Source: an uncultured Sulfurimonas sp. (lineage in GTDB: Bacteria > Campylobacterota > Campylobacteria > Campylobacterales > Sulfurimonadaceae). Taken from it: a stretch of 38,710 nt of DNA. Position numbers and translations under genes: made by a program. The number at the start of each line of letters is the position of its first letter. The first letter of the stretch is position 1. The stretch spans positions 1 through 38,710 of the forward strand of contig CALCGG010000002.1 of NCBI GenBank assembly GCA_937900945.1, written 5' to 3'. Positions 25,115 to 33,055 of the stretch are shown piece by piece. The notes under the pieces were generated by a model. It did no database searches. It was not told where the DNA came from and saw only the letters and a list, made by a program, of their open reading frames with translations.

Positions 25115-26506
25115 ATGAAAGTGCTTTTTGCATCAAGTGAGATATATCCATTTGCTAAAACCGGCGGTTTGGCAGATGTAGCTGATGCTCTTCCCTATGC
25201 CTTAACAAGCCTTGTTGATATTTCAAGGGTAATGCCATTTTATGGCTTTATGAAGAAGAAAGATTTTAAATTTCATGATAATTTTACTATTACAATTGAT
25301 AGAATTGATTATAACATAGAGATTTTCACTAAAACAACAGATGCTTTAATAACATATTTTGTGAAGGCTCCTCTTCTTAGCACCACGGAAAACCTTTATG
25401 GTGATAAAGGGATTGATTATTTAAATAATGACTTGCGTTTTGGCTTATTTTGTAAAGCAATTGTGAAGCTTAGTGCTAGACTTGGGATTGAAGTTTTACA
25501 CCTTAATGATTGGCACACGGCTTTGAGTGCACTTTTTATAAAAGAGTCAAATTTAAATATAAAAACAATTTTTACAATTCATAATCTTGCATATCAGGGA
25601 GTATTTGATAAAAGTTCACTTAAGAGATTGTCTATTAATAAAAAATATTATCATATGGATGGTTTAGAATTTTATACAAATGTGAATTTTTTAAAAGCAG
25701 GGATAGCGTATAGTGACCATGTGACTACGGTAAGTCCAGCGTATGCCAAAGAGATTTTAACTAAAGAATTTGGATGCGGTTTGGATGGTTTTTTAATACA
25801 TCATAAGAAGAAGTTGAGCGGAATTTTAAACGGAATAAATTATGATGTTTTTAACCCTTCAACTGACAAGGCGCTTGAGTTCACCTACGATAAAGACAGC
25901 TTTGAAAACAAATATAAAAATAAACTCTCTTTCATAAAACAGTCAACACTCAAAGACCCGAGAACTCCGCTGTTTGTCATGATTACCCGTTTAGTGGAAC
26001 AAAAGGGCGTTGATTTATTAATGGAATCCATTGAAGATTTATTGGTAAAGAAAGTGAATCTTTTTGTTTTAGGCGAGGGTCCTGCCAAGATTTGCAAGAA
26101 ACTAAACATACTCTCAAAAAAATATGATAATTTTGAGTTTTTTGAGGGGTATAATGATACTGTGTCACATCAGACTTATGCAGTAGCAGACTTTTTGCTT
26201 ATGCCTTCAGTGTTTGAACCATGCGGATTAAACCAGTTTATAGCTATGCGCTATGGAGCTGTTCCTATCGTTCATGCAGTCGGCGGCTTAATAGACAGCG
26301 TATATGAAGATAGTATGCTTTGTGGAGCCGGTCTAGTTTTTGAGAATCAAACTAAAGAAGAATTTCTTTTTGCAATAGAGAGAGCTCTCGAACTTAAAAA
26401 GAACAGTAAAAAGTTTAAGTCAGTTATGAAGTTTAACATGGAATGTGATTTCTCTTTTGCAAAGAGTGCCTTAGAATATTTAAAATTGTATAAGAGTTTA
26501 TCATGA
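25115..26506 (+). CDS. glgA: Glycogen synthase, GT5 (first of two paralogs)
   Basis: GlgA adds glucose from an NDP-glucose to the non-reducing ends of glycogen. The protein has 463 residues. The N-terminal GT5 domain begins MKVLFASSEIYPFAKTGGLAD with Lys15-Thr-Gly-Gly, the nucleotide-sugar diphosphate loop. Further on are VLHLNDWHTALSALF, IFTIHNLAYQGVF, and in the C-terminal domain TRLVEQKGVDLL and SVFEPCGLNQFIAMRYG, with the conserved Glu and the Arg/Lys pair. It is complete but diverged from the second copy: the stretch after KTGGLADVADALPYAL is ISRVMPFYGFMKKK rather than IIVVMPRYYKIDK. The two may differ in donor (ADP- versus UDP-glucose) or in priming. The start is ATG 25115 with AGGAG 9 bases upstream, not an upstream frame inside the GalT-like gene. 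The stop overlaps the ROK kinase start (ATGA). Confidence 0.93.
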   Translation: MKVLFASSEIYPFAKTGGLADVADALPYALTSLVDISRVMPFYGFMKKKDFKFHDNFTITIDRIDYNIEIFTKTTDALITYFVKAPLLSTTENLYGDKGIDYLNNDLRFGLFCKAIVKLSARLGIEVLHLNDWHTALSALFIKESNLNIKTIFTIHNLAYQGVFDKSSLKRLSINKKYYHMDGLEFYTNVNFLKAGIAYSDHVTTVSPAYAKEILTKEFGCGLDGFLIHHKKKLSGILNGINYDVFNPSTDKALEFTYDKDSFENKYKNKLSFIKQSTLKDPRTPLFVMITRLVEQKGVDLLMESIEDLLVKKVNLFVLGEGPAKICKKLNILSKKYDNFEFFEGYNDTVSHQTYAVADFLLMPSVFEPCGLNQFIAMRYGAVPIVHAVGGLIDSVYEDSMLCGAGLVFENQTKEEFLFAIERALELKKNSKKFKSVMKFNMECDFSFAKSALEYLKLYKSLS

Positions 26507-27345
26507 CTCTTGGTTTAGACGCTGGGGGAACCTACTTACGTTATGAGTTGCGTAATCAAAATAAAATAATAAAAGCTTCGTCTGTAAAAAGTTCAGAAAT
26601 AGGGCTGAGTCAGTATATAGAAAATATTTTGTCATTTGAGAAAAATATAAAAAATATTTGTATCTCTTTTGCCGGACAGGTTAAAGATGGTGTTATTTCC
26701 TCTTCTCCAAATATTGTTGTAGACAGGCATAATATAAAAGAATATTTTGAACTCAAGTATGATGTAAACTTTTTTATAGAAAATGATTTAAACTGCGCTG
26801 TTTTGGCAGAGGCTAAAGCGCATAAAAGTGACAACATCTGTGCCTTGTATATTGGAACCGGCTTGGGTCTGGGAGTTTTAAGTTCTTCTACACTTATAGA
26901 GGGCGCTAACAGTGTTGCTGCAGAACTTGGGCATATTCCGTATAAAGAAACGCCTTTCGCATGTGGCTGCGGTAAAAGCAACTGCATAGAATTATTTGCT
27001 TCGGGTACTGCACTGAAGATGTGGAAAAGTTACTATGATGTTGATGAGTCTTTAACACTCAAAGAGCTTAAAAACAGTAGCAATAAAAATGAAAATAAAA
27101 TTTATGAAGAGTTTGAAAAAGCTTTACTGTATGCAGCTGGAACTGCCATAACACTCTTTAATCCGGAATTTTTGGTATTGGGTGGCGGTATTATGATGAG
27201 TAACAGTGATCTGTGTGATACAGTGATTTCCAAAATGCAGGATTACGCTATGCCGATAGCTCTGCAAAAGCTTAAAATACAAAATACAAAAATACAAAAT
27301 GCGTCATTAGAAGGTGCATTTTTACTGAAGGATTATCATGCTTAA
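26503..27345 (+). CDS. ROK-family sugar kinase, probably glucokinase
   Basis: This 280-residue ROK protein lacks the DNA-binding domain of ROK repressors, so it is an enzyme. It starts with the phosphate loop LGLDAGGTYLRY (Asp6), has the sugar-site FIENDLNCAVLAEA, the glycine loop YIGTGLGLGVL, and the ROK zinc site: GH followed by CGCGKSNCIE (His and three Cys, near residues 145-165). The C-terminal nucleotide loop is NPEFLVLGGGI. Glucose freed by the GH57 enzymes would need such a kinase to enter glycolysis as glucose-6-P, so glucokinase is the likely role; substrate choice cannot be read from the sequence. The ATG overlaps the glgA1 stop by 4 bases, and its end overlaps the glgA2 start by 8 bases, so the three products are probably made in fixed ratio. 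Confidence 0.9.
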   Translation: MTLGLDAGGTYLRYELRNQNKIIKASSVKSSEIGLSQYIENILSFEKNIKNICISFAGQVKDGVISSSPNIVVDRHNIKEYFELKYDVNFFIENDLNCAVLAEAKAHKSDNICALYIGTGLGLGVLSSSTLIEGANSVAAELGHIPYKETPFACGCGKSNCIELFASGTALKMWKSYYDVDESLTLKELKNSSNKNENKIYEEFEKALLYAAGTAITLFNPEFLVLGGGIMMSNSDLCDTVISKMQDYAMPIALQKLKIQNTKIQNASLEGAFLLKDYHA

Positions 27346-28810
27346 AAATAAGTTAAAGATTTTATTTGCGGCTGCTGAAGTTGTGCCGTTTGCAAAAACA
27401 GGCGGACTTGCCGATGTTGCGGGAGCTCTTCCAAAAGCGCTGAAAGAGCTAGGACATGACATCATTGTTGTGATGCCGAGATATTACAAAATTGATAAGT
27501 CAAAACTTACCAAACTACCTGCTCCGTTGGGAGTTCCGATGGGAGTAATGGGTGAGCTTTGGGCGGCAGTTTATACTACAACTCTGCCTCAAAGTGATGT
27601 GCCGATTTACTTTATAGACTATGAAGAGTATTTTGGAAGACATGGACTTTATGAAGATGAAAATGACGGATATCACGATAACGATAATCGCTTTATATTT
27701 TTCTCAAAAGCAGCGTTGCAGCTTTGTAAAATGTTGCAGTTTACACCTGATATCATCCATGCAAATGACTGGCATACGGCTGCAATGCCGCTTCTTAGCA
27801 GAACCAGATTTGTTCATGACTTTGCACATACTGCGTCAGTTTTAACTATTCATAATTTACAACATCAAGGAAACTTTTTTAAAGGCATTATGGATGTTAT
27901 GGAAGTTGGTTGGGGACATTTTAATTCGCATGAGTTTGAGGATTTTGACAGAGTAAACCTTTTAAAAGGGGCAATTGAACAAGCTGATGCCGTAACAACT
28001 GTTTCAAAAAAATATGCACAGGAAATCCAAACTGAAGAATTTGGATTTGGACTTGAGAAGCATATACAAGCACATGCAAAAAAGCTCTTTGGTATTTTAA
28101 ACGGAGTGGATTATAACGAGTGGAATCCATCACTGGATAATGCTTTGGCTAAAAAATATGATTTGGATGACATGTCAGGCAAGTTGGAGTGTAAAAGAGA
28201 TATTCAAAAACATTTTAACTTAGAAGTTCGTGATGATGTAGCACTCATAGGCTTTGTGGGGCGTTTTGCTGAGCAAAAAGGGATAGGATTGATTGCCGGC
28301 GTCATCAACGGTATTTTAGATTTGGATGTTCAAATCGTTATGCTCGGAGCCGGTGAAAAATGGGCAGAGGGATTTTTTAGCGATGTAGCGCATCATAGAG
28401 CAAATTTTGGTTTACATGTAGGTTATTCTGATGCACTGGCTCATAAAATAGAAGCTGGAAGCGACATGTTCCTAATGCCGTCTATATTTGAACCTTGCGG
28501 ATTAAACCAGATATACAGCCTTCGTTATGGAACTTTGCCGATTGTAAGAGCAGCTGGCGGACTTGACGACACAATCATTAATTTTGATGAAAATCATAAA
28601 AACGGAAATGGATTTAAATTTTATGAAGCATCACAAGATGCGCTTTATAATACAGTTTTATGGGCTGTAGATATATATAACAATGACAAAACAGAATTTA
28701 AGATTATGCAAAAGACAGCCATGAAAGAGCATTTTAGCTGGATAGATTCGGCAAAAGGCTATGAGGCAGTGTACGAATATGCTTTGAGTAAAAAACGCGT
28801 ATCAAAATAA
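27338..28810 (+). CDS. glgA: Glycogen synthase, GT5 (second paralog)
   Basis: A second complete GlgA of 490 residues, closer to the standard bacterial form. It shows ILFAAAEVVPFAKTGGLADVAG (Lys20 in the donor loop), HANDWHTAAMP, LTIHNLQHQGNF, TTVSKKYAQEIQ, FVGRFAEQKGIG and SIFEPCGLNQIYSLRYG. The order and length match ADP-glucose-type GlgA of about 480 residues. It differs from the first copy across the whole protein, so this is an old duplication or separate acquisition, not a recent repeat. The start lies inside the ROK kinase gene with 8 bases of overlap. The branching enzyme follows after 10 bases with AAAGGAAAAACG before its ATG. Two synthases in one operon are unusual; one may extend and the other prime, or each may use its own donor. 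Confidence 0.95.
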   Translation: MLKNKLKILFAAAEVVPFAKTGGLADVAGALPKALKELGHDIIVVMPRYYKIDKSKLTKLPAPLGVPMGVMGELWAAVYTTTLPQSDVPIYFIDYEEYFGRHGLYEDENDGYHDNDNRFIFFSKAALQLCKMLQFTPDIIHANDWHTAAMPLLSRTRFVHDFAHTASVLTIHNLQHQGNFFKGIMDVMEVGWGHFNSHEFEDFDRVNLLKGAIEQADAVTTVSKKYAQEIQTEEFGFGLEKHIQAHAKKLFGILNGVDYNEWNPSLDNALAKKYDLDDMSGKLECKRDIQKHFNLEVRDDVALIGFVGRFAEQKGIGLIAGVINGILDLDVQIVMLGAGEKWAEGFFSDVAHHRANFGLHVGYSDALAHKIEAGSDMFLMPSIFEPCGLNQIYSLRYGTLPIVRAAGGLDDTIINFDENHKNGNGFKFYEASQDALYNTVLWAVDIYNNDKTEFKIMQKTAMKEHFSWIDSAKGYEAVYEYALSKKRVSK

Positions 28811-28820
28811 AGGAAAAACG

Positions 28821-30743
28821 ATGAGACATGAAATATTTTATGATGTGACACTTTTTAGCGACCTCGATATTTACTTCTTTAAAGAAGGTTCTCACTCAAA
28901 ACTTTATAACCATTTAGGCTCACATGTACTTCTTAGAGAGGGAGTTGAAGGGGTTTATTTCGCTCTTTGGGCACCAAACGCAAATTCTGTATCTGTCAGA
29001 GGTGATTTTAATGATTACAACCATGATTCTCATCAGCTAAAAAAACGTACAGATGAGTCTGGCATCTGGGAAGGTTTTATAGTTGGTGTTGAACAGGGCA
29101 TGACATATAAATACCATATAAAATCGGAGCAAGAAAATGCAAATCAGGATAAAATTGACCCATACGCTTTTCATTCTGAAGTAGCTCCAGCCTCTGCTTC
29201 AAAAGTTTGGAGTTTGGATAAGCATCAGTGGAATGATGAAAGCTGGATGAAGTCACGCCATAAAAACAACTCCCACAAAGCTCCTATCTCCATATATGAA
29301 GTTCACTTGGGCTCATGGAGAAGAAAAGTTGAAGAGGGCGGGCGTTTTTTAACTTACCTCGAATCAGCTCATGAACTGGCCGCTTATTTAAAAGATATGA
29401 ACTTTACCCATGTGGAACTTATGCCAATTACGGAGTTCCCATTTGAGGGTTCCTGGGGTTATCAGGTAACAGGTTATTTTGCCCCGACTGCCAGATATGG
29501 AACTCCTGAAGAATTTATGAGTTTTGTGGATATTATGCATGCCAATGGGCTCGGAGTTATTTTGGACTGGGTTCCATCACACTTTGTAACAGACGGACAT
29601 GGTCTTATGAACTATGACGGAAGCTGTCTTTATGAGCATAAGGACCCACAAAAAGGATACCATCCGCAGTGGAAAAGTGCAATATTTAACTATGACAGAA
29701 ATGAAGTCCGAGCCTTTTTAATCAGCTCAGCAATGTTCTGGCTTGAAAAGTATCATATTGATGGCATCAGAGTAGATGCAGTAGCTTCTATGCTTTACTT
29801 GAATTATGCAAGAGAAGAGGGTGAGTGGACACCTAACGAAGATGGCAGCAATGTAAATCGTGGTGCTGTGAAATTCTTAAAACAGCTAAATACAACTACT
29901 TATGAAGCATTTAGTGACACTATGATGATGGCAGAAGAGTCTACAAACTATTCCATGGTTACTGGTCCTGTAAATCAAGGTGGTTTGGGTTTTGGCTATA
30001 AATGGAATATGGGTTGGATGCATGACATACTCAAATATATGAAGTTTGACCCATTCTTTCGACAGCATCACCATGAGCATTTGACTTTTAGTTTTGTGTA
30101 TATGTTCAATGAAAATTATGTCCTTCCTCTCAGTCATGACGAAGTGGTTCACATGAAGGGTTCTTTAGTCAATAAAATGCCTGGGGACAACTATAAAAAA
30201 TTTGCAAATTTAAGAACTCTTTTTGCCCTTATGATAGCGCATCCAGGTAAAAAACTTCTTTTTATGGGTGGTGAGTTTGCCCAGTTTGCAGAATGGAATT
30301 ATGAACAAAGTCTTGATTGGCATCTTCTGGAATATCCGGAGCATAGAGGAGTACAACATACTCTAAGAACTCTCAACAAGCTGTACCGAGATGAACCGGC
30401 ACTTCACAAAAATGATGTAGAAAAAGATGGTTTTGAGTGGATAGATGAAAATGACTACAATGCAAATGTCATCTCCTTTATCCGCAAGGGTGCAAAAAAC
30501 CAAAAGCCTGTTATAGTTATATGCAACTTCTCAGACAAAGAACATGTGGACTATCCGGTAGGATTGCCAAGTAAAGGTTCGTATGAAGAGATTTTTAACT
30601 CTAACGATGAAGCGTTCGGCGGTTTTTCTAAAAAAAGAGATGAGCCTATAAAATCGATACCGCAAGAGCAACATGGAAGAAAAGATATGTTAAAAATAAC
30701 CTTGGCGCCACTGAGTGTTGTATATTTAAAAAAGATTAAATAG
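28821..30743 (+). CDS. glgB: 1,4-alpha-glucan branching enzyme
   Basis: GlgB (GH13) cuts alpha-1,4 chains and re-attaches them as alpha-1,6 branches in glycogen. The 640-residue length is normal for forms without the extra N-terminal domain. A CBM48 domain (about 30-125; VYFALWAPNANSVSVRGDFN) comes before the barrel. Barrel motifs: IYEVHLGSWRR, GVILDWVPSHF, GIRVDAVASML with the nucleophile Asp319, MMAEEST with the acid/base Glu372, and LPLSHDEVVH with Asp440. The C-terminal beta domain ends with LAPLSVVYLKK. All catalytic residues are present. It is the last gene of the operon that begins with GAPDH; the strand continues with an unrelated gene that has its own promoter. I see no strong intrinsic terminator right after it. 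Confidence 0.97.
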   Translation: MRHEIFYDVTLFSDLDIYFFKEGSHSKLYNHLGSHVLLREGVEGVYFALWAPNANSVSVRGDFNDYNHDSHQLKKRTDESGIWEGFIVGVEQGMTYKYHIKSEQENANQDKIDPYAFHSEVAPASASKVWSLDKHQWNDESWMKSRHKNNSHKAPISIYEVHLGSWRRKVEEGGRFLTYLESAHELAAYLKDMNFTHVELMPITEFPFEGSWGYQVTGYFAPTARYGTPEEFMSFVDIMHANGLGVILDWVPSHFVTDGHGLMNYDGSCLYEHKDPQKGYHPQWKSAIFNYDRNEVRAFLISSAMFWLEKYHIDGIRVDAVASMLYLNYAREEGEWTPNEDGSNVNRGAVKFLKQLNTTTYEAFSDTMMMAEESTNYSMVTGPVNQGGLGFGYKWNMGWMHDILKYMKFDPFFRQHHHEHLTFSFVYMFNENYVLPLSHDEVVHMKGSLVNKMPGDNYKKFANLRTLFALMIAHPGKKLLFMGGEFAQFAEWNYEQSLDWHLLEYPEHRGVQHTLRTLNKLYRDEPALHKNDVEKDGFEWIDENDYNANVISFIRKGAKNQKPVIVICNFSDKEHVDYPVGLPSKGSYEEIFNSNDEAFGGFSKKRDEPIKSIPQEQHGRKDMLKITLAPLSVVYLKKIK

Positions 30744-30798
30744 TGTTACTAAAAACTTATAAAATACTTATGCTTTTTTCTTGAATGGCAAAAGTAAC

Positions 30799-30827
30799 AT
30801 AAATATTATTTATCTTTGTGCTACAAT
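30799..30827 (+). promoter_or_regulatory. Promoter of the first KCG-repeat peptide gene with adjoining dyad
   Basis: TACAAT at 30822-30827 is the likely -10. The palindrome ATAAATA-T-TATTTAT (30799-30813) ends 8 bases before it. The promoter at 33480-33516 has a different dyad at the same distance. The AT-only repeat could be chance. Confidence 0.4.
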
Positions 30828-30856
30828 CTTTTCAACTTAATTTTAAAGGAAAAATA

Positions 30857-31138
30857 ATGAAAAAACTAAATCTTACAGCACTTTTACTAGGTGCAGCTCT
30901 TTTTACAGGACTAGGTGTAACATCTGCGAGTGCAGAAGGTATGAAATGTGGTGCAGGTAAATGTGGAAAAGGTATGATTAAGCCTATTGAGGCTGAGGGA
31001 AAGTGTGGCGTAAAAAAGGATGATGCAATGGAAGCTGGAAAATGTGGTGCTGAGAAAAAAGCTGCAATGGAAGCTGGAAAGTGCGGAACAGAGAAAAAAG
31101 ATGCAATGGAAGCCAAAAAGTGTGGTAGTAATAAATAG
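30857..31138 (+). CDS. Secreted KCG-repeat peptide, HvfA-like RiPP metallophore precursor (copy 1)
   Basis: This 93-residue precursor has a Sec signal peptide (residues 1-26, cut likely after SASA). The mature part is Lys/Glu/Ala/Gly-rich with six Cys, each in KCG: positions 31, 36, 50, 63, 76 and 89. The last four are exactly 13 residues apart. One is in the form EGKCG (47-51), two in AGKCG. HvfA of Haemophilus, as I recall, is a secreted peptide with EGKCG motifs whose Cys are turned into copper-binding oxazolone/thioamide groups by a DUF692 iron enzyme. I see no DUF692 gene in this window, so modification is uncertain; the peptide could also bind metal as plain thiols. AAAGGA precedes ATG 30857 by 7 bases. 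A strong terminator follows, so it is its own transcript. A paralog lies at 33056 and a DoxX gene at 33544. Confidence 0.82.
   Translation: MKKLNLTALLLGAALFTGLGVTSASAEGMKCGAGKCGKGMIKPIEAEGKCGVKKDDAMEAGKCGAEKKAAMEAGKCGTEKKDAMEAKKCGSNK
31022..31135 (+). repeat. 39-bp tandem repeat encoding the 13-residue KCG units
   Basis: Three consecutive units (31022-31060, 31061-31099 and 31100-31135, the last 3 bases short) each encode a version of DAMEAGKCGAEKK. A degenerate earlier unit encodes the Cys50 segment. It is in frame, so unit number can change without breaking the gene. Confidence 0.85.
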
Positions 31139-31155
31139 TTCTCTTTAAAATCTAT

Positions 31156-31193
31156 AAAAAACAGATGGAAACACAGGTTTCTCTCTGTTTTTT
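31156..31193. terminator. Strong intrinsic terminator, two-way
   Basis: The arms AAAAAACAGA (31156-31165) and TCTGTTTTTT (31184-31193) are exact reverse complements, and an inner stem GAAAC/GTTTC closes a 4-base ACAG loop. It has a T-run on both strands. It lies 17 bases after the first KCG peptide gene and separates it from the antiporter gene. Confidence 0.85.
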
Positions 31194-31298
31194 AAAATGT
31201 ATGGTTTTTATCTCAATATCAGTCTTAACCTTCAGTAAAAATAATTGAATCTATCGGAACATATCAAAAAACTTATAAAAAAATAAATAGGAGTGCTC

Positions 31299-32894
31299 AT
31301 GTTAGGTGTTATTGTCGCAACACTTTTTATCTCCCTAATTGCCAATATTTTTTTAAAAAAGTTTGCTCTTCCAACGATTATTGGTTACATATTTACCGGA
31401 ACAACAATATCTTACCTTTTTGACTTACATTCGGTCGTAAATAATCAGCAGCTCAAAGATGTTGCAGAATTTGGTATAGTTTTTTTAATGTTTACTATAG
31501 GGCTGGAATTTTCTGTTAAGCATTTAAAAGAGATGAAGTATGAAGTATTTGTAGTTGGTTCTTTACAAATTTTAATCACAACTTTTGTCATCTTTATAAT
31601 CTCTTTCTTTCTTTTTGGCTTAGACAAATACAGTGCACTGGTAATCTCTATGGCTGTTGCCATGTCTTCGACAGCTATAATCCTAAAAACGTTTAATGAA
31701 ACAGGCGAAATAAATAAACAATACGGGAAAAATGCCCTTGGTATTTTAATCATGCAAGATATCGCAGTAATCCCTGTATTAATTATTATAGGTGTCATTA
31801 GTTCTAAAGCTAGCAATCTCGAAAGTGTTGCATCTGGGATTATATTCGGTGTAGCTATTTTGCTTGTTTCATTATACATCATTGGAAAATACTTACTCGA
31901 GCCATTTTTTACCCAGATTGTAAAAACTCATTCAGATGAGTTGTTTATTGGGTCTATTCTTTTTTTAGCTATCGGAGCATCATACGGTGCGCATGCACTT
32001 GGATTTTCATACTCTTTGGGTGCTTTTATAGCGGGTATGCTTATAGCTGAAACAAAATATAAACATCAGGCAGAAGCGGATTTGATTCCATTTAGAGATT
32101 TACTCTTAGGCGTTTTCTTTGTTACTGTGGGGATGCAGATAAAGTTCAATATTATATTCGAGTATGCGCACCTCATTATTTTCTTACTTCTATCTATTAT
32201 GCTCATTAAATTTATTATAATATTTTTAATTGCAAAGATGAGCAAGGATAACAATAGAAGAACGACACTCAAAACAGCCTTTTCATTGATACAGATAGGT
32301 GAATTTGCATTGGCAATTTTGGAACTTGCTCGCGCATATTCACTTGTACAACCTCCTTATGGGCAAGTGATGATTATTACAATAGTGATTTCAATGATTT
32401 TGACACCTTTTATCTTAAAGAATTTAAGCGCAATTGCTGATTTTTTTATCAAAGAAGAAGGCATTGAGTCAGAAGAGAAGCTATATAGTCCATCCATTAG
32501 TGAGCATGTAGTCATTCTTGGATATGGTGAATTTGGACAAAGTATTGCAGAAAAATTAAAAAGTTATGAAGAGTTTTATATTATTATTGAAAATAATATT
32601 GACAGATATCAGCTGGCAACACTTAACAAAGAACCTGTAATCTATGGCAATGCCGCAAATCGAGAGATACTGAAAAAAGCGAATATAGACAAAGCTAAAA
32701 AAATAATTGTTGCTATTGATAATACAAAAAAACTTCACTTAGTTTGTCAAATACTGCAAAAGATTGTCCATTATGATAAAGTTATCGTAAAAGTACACTC
32801 CATAAAAGAAAAAAATTCATTGGTGGAGCTTGGATTGAAACATATCATAGTTGAAAATGAAGAAACTACAAGAGCAATAGCGCAGTTTATATGA
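31299..32894 (+). CDS. CPA2 cation:proton antiporter with RCK domain (KefB/KefC-like)
   Basis: An inner-membrane protein of 531 residues. Residues 1-375 hold about a dozen hydrophobic segments of the Na+/H+ exchanger fold, including GYIFTG near 27, IGLEFSVKHLKEM, and ILIMQDIAVIPVL. The QD pair there is the KefB/C form; Na+/H+ exchangers of the NhaA/NapA type have DD, so K+/H+ exchange is the better guess. Residues 400-531 form a cytoplasmic RCK (TrkA-N) domain with the nucleotide loop VVILGYGEFGQS (Gly408, Gly410, Gly413). It may regulate K+ or pH on a signal from NAD(H) or a thiol adduct. ATG 31299 follows AGGAG at 5 bases; GTG 31293 would overlap that site. It lies between the two KCG peptide genes, but the terminator before it argues against sharing their transcript. 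Confidence 0.93.
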   Translation: MLGVIVATLFISLIANIFLKKFALPTIIGYIFTGTTISYLFDLHSVVNNQQLKDVAEFGIVFLMFTIGLEFSVKHLKEMKYEVFVVGSLQILITTFVIFIISFFLFGLDKYSALVISMAVAMSSTAIILKTFNETGEINKQYGKNALGILIMQDIAVIPVLIIIGVISSKASNLESVASGIIFGVAILLVSLYIIGKYLLEPFFTQIVKTHSDELFIGSILFLAIGASYGAHALGFSYSLGAFIAGMLIAETKYKHQAEADLIPFRDLLLGVFFVTVGMQIKFNIIFEYAHLIIFLLLSIMLIKFIIIFLIAKMSKDNNRRTTLKTAFSLIQIGEFALAILELARAYSLVQPPYGQVMIITIVISMILTPFILKNLSAIADFFIKEEGIESEEKLYSPSISEHVVILGYGEFGQSIAEKLKSYEEFYIIIENNIDRYQLATLNKEPVIYGNAANREILKKANIDKAKKIIVAIDNTKKLHLVCQILQKIVHYDKVIVKVHSIKEKNSLVELGLKHIIVENEETTRAIAQFI

Positions 32895-33007
32895 TATCTA
32901 TGATGTTCAAGTTCTTTTAACAGCCTGCTTATAACTTCTCTTGAAGTTCCCAAGTGTGATGCTAATTTGTTATGAGTTATATTTATGACAGTAGTGTTTA
33001 AGTATTT
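32895..33007 (-). pseudogene. Remnant of a Crp/Fnr-type regulator (HTH only)
   Basis: On the minus strand this stretch reads VINITHNKLASHLGTSREV then ISRLLKELEHH, which is the helix-turn-helix of Crp/Fnr-type regulators (typical form ITHQELASLLGTSREVVSRLLKELE). A TAG stop codon stands just before it in frame (33008-33010), there is no ATG/GTG start before the motif, and the cAMP/effector-binding domain is absent; downstream the frame runs into the 3' end of the antiporter gene, antisense. It is the decayed end of a lost regulator gene. What that gene controlled is unknown; its neighbours today are the antiporter and KCG peptide genes. Confidence 0.75.
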
Positions 33008-33020
33008 CTATTTCTTATGT

Positions 33021-33026
33021 TACAAT
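33021..33026 (+). promoter_or_regulatory. Likely -10 box of the second KCG-repeat peptide gene
   Basis: TACAAT preceded by ATGT, as in the DoxX promoter (ATGTTACTAT). It lies 30 bases before ATG 33056, which has AAGGA at 8 bases. The promoter lies beside and partly within the Crp-type remnant. Confidence 0.5.
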
Positions 33027-33055
33027 TCTCTCAATTTAAAATATAAGGATATCAA

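Noticed and set aside
31022-31135. A CRISPR array or non-coding satellite
   Set aside because: The 39-base units are in frame, contiguous without spacers, and encode the repeat peptide.
32771-32953. A 60-residue minus-strand frame as a real gene
   Set aside because: Only its first part resembles an HTH; the rest is antisense to the antiporter. Better explained as a regulator remnant.
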